Shown: positions 6,047 to 9,997 of the stretch, one piece after another
Position numbering within the stretch: the stretch's first letter is position 1
Layout: every line of letters begins with the position of its first letter
Origin: JAHBXL01 sp038247555
GTDB lineage: Bacteria; Planctomycetota; Phycisphaerae; Phycisphaerales; UBA1924
Direction: 5' to 3'
Assembly: GCA_038247555.1 (NCBI GenBank)
Contig: JBBRUT010000128.1
Coordinates: forward strand, 1-9,997
DNA length: 9,997 nt
The notes under the pieces: model-generated
What the model saw: only the letters and a program-made list of their open reading frames with translations
Told to the model about the DNA's origin: nothing
Databases searched by the model: none
Translations under genes and position numbers: made by a program

Positions 6047-6433
6047 CTATCGCGGAGCCGCGGGGGGGGCCTGGGGGGCGGAGGTGCGTGCGCCGGATTC
6101 TGCCGCGACCTCCGCGTTGATGCGCTCGACGGTCTGCTTCCAGGCATCCACGGGGAAGCCGGTTGGCTTGCCGGTTTTGGGATTGACGAGGCCTTGGTTG
6201 GGGTCGACCGGGTAGGGGCGGAGGTAGAGTTCCTTCTCCATCACGCCTCTGAGGACTTCCCATGTCTCGCCGGTTTCGGAGCAGCGGATGGTGACCATCT
6301 GGGTGAGCTGCTCGGCTTCATCTCTGCTCATCAGGCGCATGTACAACATGCCGGCGGCAAAGAGCATGAGCAGCGCGGCCAGGCCCCAGCCCAGCATCGG
6401 ACGGTTCTGCAGGAAGGTTCGCAAACTGCCCAT
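6047..6433 (-). CDS. Small single-TM membrane protein of unknown function
   Basis: I do not recognise a named family. The 128-residue protein has a short N-terminal tail, one hydrophobic segment at about residues 14-32, then a soluble domain with CSETGETWEV (51-60), RGVMEKELYLRPYP (62-75) and a loop GLVNPKTGKPTGFPVDAW (81-98). It ends in a Pro/Ala-rich tail (117-127). By the positive-inside tendency (one Arg before the TM, Arg and Asp after) the orientation is ambiguous. GGAG lies 7 nt before the ATG at 6433. It sits 33 nt after the prepilin-like gene and 14 nt before the binding-protein gene, so it is co-transcribed. The gene order suggests it works with the prepilin-like protein, as an anchor or assembly partner, but nothing in the sequence proves that. 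Confidence 0.85.
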   Translation of the reverse strand: MGSLRTFLQNRPMLGWGLAALLMLFAAGMLYMRLMSRDEAEQLTQMVTIRCSETGETWEVLRGVMEKELYLRPYPVDPNQGLVNPKTGKPTGFPVDAWKQTVERINAEVAAESGARTSAPQAPPAAPR

Positions 6434-6466
6434 GATCGATCTCCACCAACAATCGCCGCCGATCGG

Positions 6467-7222
6467 CTAGAACCTGATCCCCCAGTTGTAGAACGGGCCC
6501 GGTGTGCCGTATCGGTCGGCCTGCACAGCGCGGGACCAGCGCATGCCCTCGATGTGGTTGTCGCCGAAGAGCATATAGATCTCGTTGACGCGCGTTGTCA
6601 CCCCGCCGGCGTTTGCACGCTCGGTGCGGGTCTTGCCGGAGTGGCGCGGAACTTCGTCATACGCGTCCGCGGCCCATACCACGGCGTCCTCGTACTTCAC
6701 GTTGCGGTACGAACGACCGGTGATCGGGTAGGAATCGTTGAACCAGTACTCGGTGTAGGACGGAGGGTTGGTCAGATCGACCACGGGATTGGTGACGAGA
6801 TTGGCGTCGGGCTCTTCGGGGTTGGGATCGATGAAGAGCCGTCCACCGCTGGTGAGGTACTGGCGGACCTGCGGATCGATGACCGAGGTTCCCGGTCCGG
6901 CGCGCGGGCAACGGTAGAGCTTGGTGGCGCCATCGCCGCAGTAATCCTTGAGGGCGCGGGGCACGACCCACTGGTCAAAGACCGACGGTGACCGAAGGCG
7001 GATATTGAACCAGACGGGGTTCTTCTGGTCATCCAGATACATCTGGATTCCCAGGCCCATCTGCCGGAGGTTGTTCTTGCAGATCAGGTCGCGTGCGACG
7101 TTGCGCGCGCCGCCCAGAGAGGGCAGCAGCAGCGATAGCAGCAGCCCGATGATGGCGATCACCACGAGGAGTTCGATCAGGGTAAAGGCTCTTGGCAACC
7201 GGGATTGACGCCTGCTGGACAT
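6467..7222 (-). CDS. Prepilin-type N-terminal cleavage/methylation protein (planctomycete pseudopilin-like)
   Basis: The protein has 251 residues. A basic leader (MSSRRQSRLPRA) is followed by FTLIELLVVIAIIGLLLSLL, the type IV pilin/type II pseudopilin signal, with predicted cleavage between Ala12 and Phe13 and Glu at +5 (Glu17). The usual -1 residue is Gly; here it is Ala. Next come CKNNLRQMGLGIQMYL (48-63) and a YRCP segment (103-106), both typical of the large PVC-type prepilin-like families with a DUF1559/H-X9-DG style C-terminus. The C-terminal RHSGK at 193-197 and FGDNHIEGM at 219-227 resemble that domain, but the spacer between His and Gly-Asp is about 25 residues, longer than in the canonical form. 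The ATG at 7222 has an AAGGGA sequence about 9 nt upstream. It lies 13 nt after the GH94 gene and is part of the sugar-uptake operon. It may be an envelope-located glycan-handling protein rather than a pilus subunit (inference). Confidence 0.9.
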   Translation of the reverse strand: MSSRRQSRLPRAFTLIELLVVIAIIGLLLSLLLPSLGGARNVARDLICKNNLRQMGLGIQMYLDDQKNPVWFNIRLRSPSVFDQWVVPRALKDYCGDGATKLYRCPRAGPGTSVIDPQVRQYLTSGGRLFIDPNPEEPDANLVTNPVVDLTNPPSYTEYWFNDSYPITGRSYRNVKYEDAVVWAADAYDEVPRHSGKTRTERANAGGVTTRVNEIYMLFGDNHIEGMRWSRAVQADRYGTPGPFYNWGIRF

Positions 7223-7235
7223 GTGATCATTCCCT

Positions 7236-9728
7236 TCAGCAACCTTGGGTCGACCGGTGCACGGCCACAGCGGCGGGGCGGCCCCCGCCAGAGGTGACGT
7301 GCACTCCCCAGGATACAGATACGTTGAGTTCGGCATCGCCCTTGAACTTTCCGGCGGCGATCAGGTTGCCGGACAGCGCCTGCCCATTGACCGTAATGCG
7401 AGGCGGGAGCGTCGCGGAGAACTCCGCGGCATCAAACGAAACACGCACGGTTCGTCCCTGCCAAAGCCTCGTCACGACGACCTTGCCCATCGCGGCGAAC
7501 GGGCAGGGATCGATGCGGAGGCCATCCCACTCGGGGCGGATGCCCGCGATCCACTCAAGGCTCACGCGGTTAAGCCAGGAGGCCGAGCCGGTGTACCACG
7601 TCCAGCCGGCGCGGCCGGGCGTTGCGGATTCGGGACCGTCGACGTTGCCGGGTGTGACAAACGGTTCGGCTTCATAATCGGCCGACTGCCCACGCAGCGG
7701 CGGAGAGATGGAGCGCCAGATCTTCTCGACCGACTGGACATCGCGCCGTTTGCACGCCGCGGCGAGCGCCCAGGTGGCCGCGTGCATGTAAACGCCGCCA
7801 TTCTCGCGGAGGCCCGGGGCGTAGCGGGTGATGTAGCCGATGGTGGGATCGGGCTCTGTATACGCCGGGTGCGAGAGCACCGGGCCCATGGGGCGCAGCA
7901 GGTGCTGCCTGACACTCTCCCACGCCGCGTCTTCGCGCTGGGGTGTGGCGGTACCAGAGAGCACGGCCCATGTCTGCGTGTTCAGGAAGATGCGGCCCTC
8001 GGTGTCGGTTGCCGTGCCGATCCAGCGTCCATCGTCGCGTGTCGCGGCGCGGTACCACTGACCACCGGAATCACCATCCCAGGCGTGCGCGTTGATCGCG
8101 GTGATGAGGTTTTCGCGGTGAGCAAGGTACTGATCGGCAAGCTGCGCGTTTGCGCCGCCGGCTCCGCCGCGACGGACCACGTGCGCGAACTCGGTGAGCA
8201 GATAGGCGAGCCACTGCGCGAGCCAGACGCTCTCGCCCTTGCCGCCGACGCCCATTGCCGAGAGTCCATCGTTCCAGTCGCATGAGCCGATGAGCGGCAG
8301 GCCGCGATCGCTGTGGCGGGCAAAGCTGCGGGCGATGCTGCGTGTGCAGTGCTCGAGCAGCGTTGCGCCGGCATCGTCATCAACAAAAACGACGCGCTCA
8401 TCGAGGATCGACCAGTCGCCGGTGTCCTTGATGTACTGCGCTGTGAGCAGCGGCAGCCAGAGATAGTCGTCGCTGCACGCGGTGCGGAGGCCGAACTCCA
8501 CGAGCGGGTGCCACCAGTGATACACGCTGCCATCGGCAAACTGGTGCGCGGCGTGCAGGAGGATCTGATCGCGGGTCCGGCGCGGATCGCGCGGGAGCCA
8601 GACCAGGCTGTCCTGGAGCTGATCGCGGAAGCCGAACGCGCCAGACTGCTGGTAATAGCCCGTGCGTCCCCACAGCCTACCGCTGATTGCCTGGTATGGC
8701 AGCCACGTGCTGTTGAGCAGGTCGAAATCCGGCATCGCGCTGCGAACGGTCGAAGGGGCAAGCAGGCCGTCCCACATCTTGGCCGAACCACTGATTGCCG
8801 CATCGGTCGCGGCAGGATTTGTGTAGCGATCCAGCAGGCCCAGCAGGGTGGTCTCGTCCTTGGCGGCGGCGGTGGTGAAGACCATCGTCACACTTTGCCC
8901 CGGGGCGAGGGTGAGGTCTCCGCCGAGGGCGGCGGCGGCATCGCCAAAGCGACCGAAGACGTGCTTATCTGTCGGGCGGGGCGGCCGCGGAGCGAGCATG
9001 GCTTCGGGACGCGAGATCAACTCGAACTTACCGGTGAATGCCTTCTTGTCGCCGAGGGCGTGCTCGGATTCGAACTTCACGCCACCGATCGCATGACCGG
9101 CGACATAGGGCCAGGGCTTGTTCCAGTGTTCGCGTTCATCCTTGGTGGGGACATCCCACATGTTCTTGTGCGCGATGATCGCGCGGCGGCCTTCATCGTG
9201 GCGGGTGGTGAAGAACAGGCGATGGAACTCGCGCTTGGAGTCGGGCGCGACGCCGCAGCACCACTCAAAGAACGAGCTGACACGGAGCTTGCGGGCGCGG
9301 TCGCTTCGGTTCTCCAGCCGCAACATCCACACCTCGACCGGATCCTGCGGCGCAACGGCGAGCGTCCACTGCGCGAGGATGCCCTTGTACTCGGAGGTGA
9401 AGGTAGTCTGACCCTGCGTGTGCTCGCACTCGTAGGAGGAATAGTCGGGCCGGCAGGGTGCCGATGCGACGGACCAGACATCCGAGGATTCGAGATCGCT
9501 GATGAAGAGGAAGCGGCCGCGATCATCGCGGACCAGGTCCATTTCCCAACGGGTGAGGACGTTGAGCTGGCTGTTGTCGAGCCAGCTGAAGCCGCCTCCG
9601 TTCTGGCTGATGACCATGCCGTAGTGGCCGTTGCAGATGACGTTCACCCAGGGCATGGGTGTGCGGGGATCGGTGATGGTGAATCGCCGGCCGGAAGGAT
9701 CAAAGTGTCCGAAGGCGTTGGAAAGCAT
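7236..9728 (-). CDS. GH94 family glycoside phosphorylase (cellobiose/chitobiose phosphorylase-like)
   Basis: The protein has 830 residues, close to the usual 800-830 of single-domain GH94 enzymes. These cleave beta-linked disaccharides or oligosaccharides with phosphate, inverting, to give alpha-sugar 1-phosphate. The N-terminus GHFDPSGRRFTITDPRTPMPWVN (7-29) is the family beta-sandwich opening and fixes the start. Catalytic-domain signatures in order: GAFGFRDQLQDSLVWL (363-378), HWWHP (404-408), CSDDYLWLP (418-426), CDWNDGLSAMG (483-493, DWND at 484-487 carrying the expected general acid), GKGESVW (496-502), NTQTWAVLSG (583-592) and NGGVYMHAATWAL (643-655). There is no signal peptide, so it acts in the cytoplasm. 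No clear Shine-Dalgarno precedes the ATG; the leader is C-rich. As first gene of the operon it lies directly behind the LacI-type operator. Specificity (cellobiose, laminaribiose, chitobiose or other) cannot be settled by eye. Confidence 0.95.
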   Translation of the reverse strand: MLSNAFGHFDPSGRRFTITDPRTPMPWVNVICNGHYGMVISQNGGGFSWLDNSQLNVLTRWEMDLVRDDRGRFLFISDLESSDVWSVASAPCRPDYSSYECEHTQGQTTFTSEYKGILAQWTLAVAPQDPVEVWMLRLENRSDRARKLRVSSFFEWCCGVAPDSKREFHRLFFTTRHDEGRRAIIAHKNMWDVPTKDEREHWNKPWPYVAGHAIGGVKFESEHALGDKKAFTGKFELISRPEAMLAPRPPRPTDKHVFGRFGDAAAALGGDLTLAPGQSVTMVFTTAAAKDETTLLGLLDRYTNPAATDAAISGSAKMWDGLLAPSTVRSAMPDFDLLNSTWLPYQAISGRLWGRTGYYQQSGAFGFRDQLQDSLVWLPRDPRRTRDQILLHAAHQFADGSVYHWWHPLVEFGLRTACSDDYLWLPLLTAQYIKDTGDWSILDERVVFVDDDAGATLLEHCTRSIARSFARHSDRGLPLIGSCDWNDGLSAMGVGGKGESVWLAQWLAYLLTEFAHVVRRGGAGGANAQLADQYLAHRENLITAINAHAWDGDSGGQWYRAATRDDGRWIGTATDTEGRIFLNTQTWAVLSGTATPQREDAAWESVRQHLLRPMGPVLSHPAYTEPDPTIGYITRYAPGLRENGGVYMHAATWALAAACKRRDVQSVEKIWRSISPPLRGQSADYEAEPFVTPGNVDGPESATPGRAGWTWYTGSASWLNRVSLEWIAGIRPEWDGLRIDPCPFAAMGKVVVTRLWQGRTVRVSFDAAEFSATLPPRITVNGQALSGNLIAAGKFKGDAELNVSVSWGVHVTSGGGRPAAVAVHRSTQGC

Positions 9729-9747
9729 GGGATTGCAAAGCCGAGAA

Positions 9748-9776
9748 GGGGGGGATGGGGGGCGGGCGGGACGGGG
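9748..9776 (+). other. G-rich quadruplex-capable tract in the GH94 leader region
   Basis: The plus strand has G-tracts of 7, 6, 3, 3 and 4 bases with loops of 1-2 nt. This is the template strand for the operon leader, so the mRNA is C-rich here. It lies between the LacI-type operator and the start codon and leaves no Shine-Dalgarno-like sequence near the ATG. A regulatory effect is inference. Confidence 0.5.
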
Positions 9777-9797
9777 CCGCGTGCGTTGCAGGTTTTA

Positions 9798-9811
9798 TGC
9801 AAACGCTTACA
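9798..9811. promoter_or_regulatory. LacI-family operator in front of the GH94-transporter operon
   Basis: TGCAAACGCTTACA fits the LacI/GalR-family consensus TGNAANCGNTTNCA at all ten defined positions; the imperfect palindrome extends one base each way to 9797-9812 (A and T). It lies 70-83 nt before the GH94 start codon and just downstream of a -10-like box. The cognate regulator is not in the window. A partner site with one mismatch is at 2625-2638. Confidence 0.75.
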
Positions 9812-9817
9812 TGCTTG

Positions 9818-9846
9818 ACTGTTGCTCATGGAAGGTCCGGCGTCAA
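9818..9846 (-). promoter_or_regulatory. Candidate sigma-70-like promoter of the GH94-transporter operon
   Basis: On the minus strand TTGACG (9846-9841, 5 of 6 matches to TTGACA) is followed after 17 nt by AACAGT (9823-9818, 3 of 6 matches to TATAAT). The operator begins 6 nt further on, so it would cover the transcription start. The -10 box is weak, which keeps confidence moderate. Confidence 0.4.
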
Positions 9847-9904
9847 CCGGCATGAGCCTGTTTTTCCGTGATCGCGTTCGCGGGGGGGTGGGCGAAAGGG
9901 AATG

Positions 9905-9932
9905 AAAAAGGGCGCCCCCGGTGGGACGCCCT
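9905..9932 (-). terminator. Rho-independent terminator of the gene entering from the right
   Basis: On the minus strand AGGGCG-type arms (9927-9932 with 9909-9914) pair over 6 bp, then one mismatch, then 3 more pairs (9923-9925 with 9916-9918), closing on a 4-nt loop. The stem is followed by a run of Ts (complement of the As at 9905-9909). It starts about 41 nt after the stop at 9974-9976. Confidence 0.8.
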
Positions 9933-9973
9933 CTTGGGTCTGAGATAAAACCTTCGAGCCGAATCCGAAAGGA

Positions 9974-9997
9974 TCAGCGACGACGACGGGCGGCGAA
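9974..9997 (-). CDS. C-terminal end of a gene, possible PEP-CTERM-type protein (partial)
   Basis: Only seven codons and a TGA are in the window: FAARRRR, then stop. A hydrophobic residue, Ala-Ala and a run of four Arg at the extreme C-terminus is the usual ending of PEP-CTERM and related sorting signals, in which a TM helix is followed by a basic tail (family knowledge). The Pro-Glu-Pro motif and helix would lie beyond the right edge, so this cannot be confirmed. The intrinsic terminator at 9905-9932 on the same strand supports that a gene ends here. Confidence 0.5.
   Translation of the reverse strand, partial: FAARRRR

Noticed and set aside
6033..6263. 77-residue N-terminal extension of the solute-binding protein
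   Set aside because: It overlaps the 128-aa protein gene and is Pro/Arg-rich; the ATG at 6032 has AGGAG and is followed by an export signal.
6014..6991. 325-aa plus-strand ORF
   Set aside because: It crosses three co-directional real genes on the other strand and has no recognisable motif.
8313..9818. 501-aa plus-strand ORF
   Set aside because: It is antisense to the GH94 gene, extends over the operator and G-rich leader, and shows no domain or start signal.

Overview
The window is GC-rich DNA that most likely comes from a planctomycete, probably a Phycisphaerae-type lineage. Three things suggest this: two proteins ending in tandem EF-hand (dockerin-like) modules of the 'ADFDG..VPDIFAFLSAWFA' kind, a G/A-FTLIELLVVIAIIGLL prepilin-like protein sitting among carbohydrate genes, and a right-edge gene ending in AARRRR (PEP-CTERM-like). 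The taxonomic assignment is inference from gene style, not a database match. I saw no rRNA, tRNA, insertion sequence or CRISPR array.

Layout, left to right. (1) 2-1387 (+): the 3' part of a secreted, Cys-rich protein with three beta-sandwich-like repeats and a C-terminal dockerin-like module, followed by a strong intrinsic terminator (1419-1454). (2) 1587-2537 (-): a convergent gene for a secreted protein with a CBM-like domain and the same dockerin-like module. The two genes share a perfect 35-bp inverted repeat in their module-coding ends. (3) 2538-2834: intergenic, holding a candidate promoter with a LacI-family operator, a short direct repeat pair, a small hairpin and a G-quadruplex-capable tract. 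(4) 2835-9728 (-): a tight six-gene operon, read right to left: GH94 glycoside phosphorylase, prepilin-like protein, a 128-aa single-TM protein of unknown function, an extracellular solute-binding protein, and two CUT1-type ABC permeases (MalF-like, MalG-like). Gaps are 13, 33 and 14 nt, then a 4-nt ATGA overlap, then 16 nt. (5) 9729-9973: operon control region with a perfect LacI-family operator, a TTGACG -35-like box, a G-rich tract, and an intrinsic terminator belonging to a gene entering from the right. (6) 9974-9997 (-): the last codons of that gene.

How it fits together (inference): a beta-linked disaccharide or short oligosaccharide is captured outside by the binding protein, imported by the MalF/MalG-like permeases, and split in the cytoplasm by phosphorolysis to a sugar 1-phosphate. 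The ABC ATPase is not in the window and must be supplied elsewhere, as is common for CUT1 systems sharing an MsmK/UgpC-like ATPase. The CBM-dockerin gene has its own promoter, but a near-identical LacI-type operator (one mismatch) lies in the same place relative to its -10 box, so it is probably in the same regulon. The most unusual aspect is the prepilin-like protein and its small membrane partner embedded inside the sugar-uptake operon.
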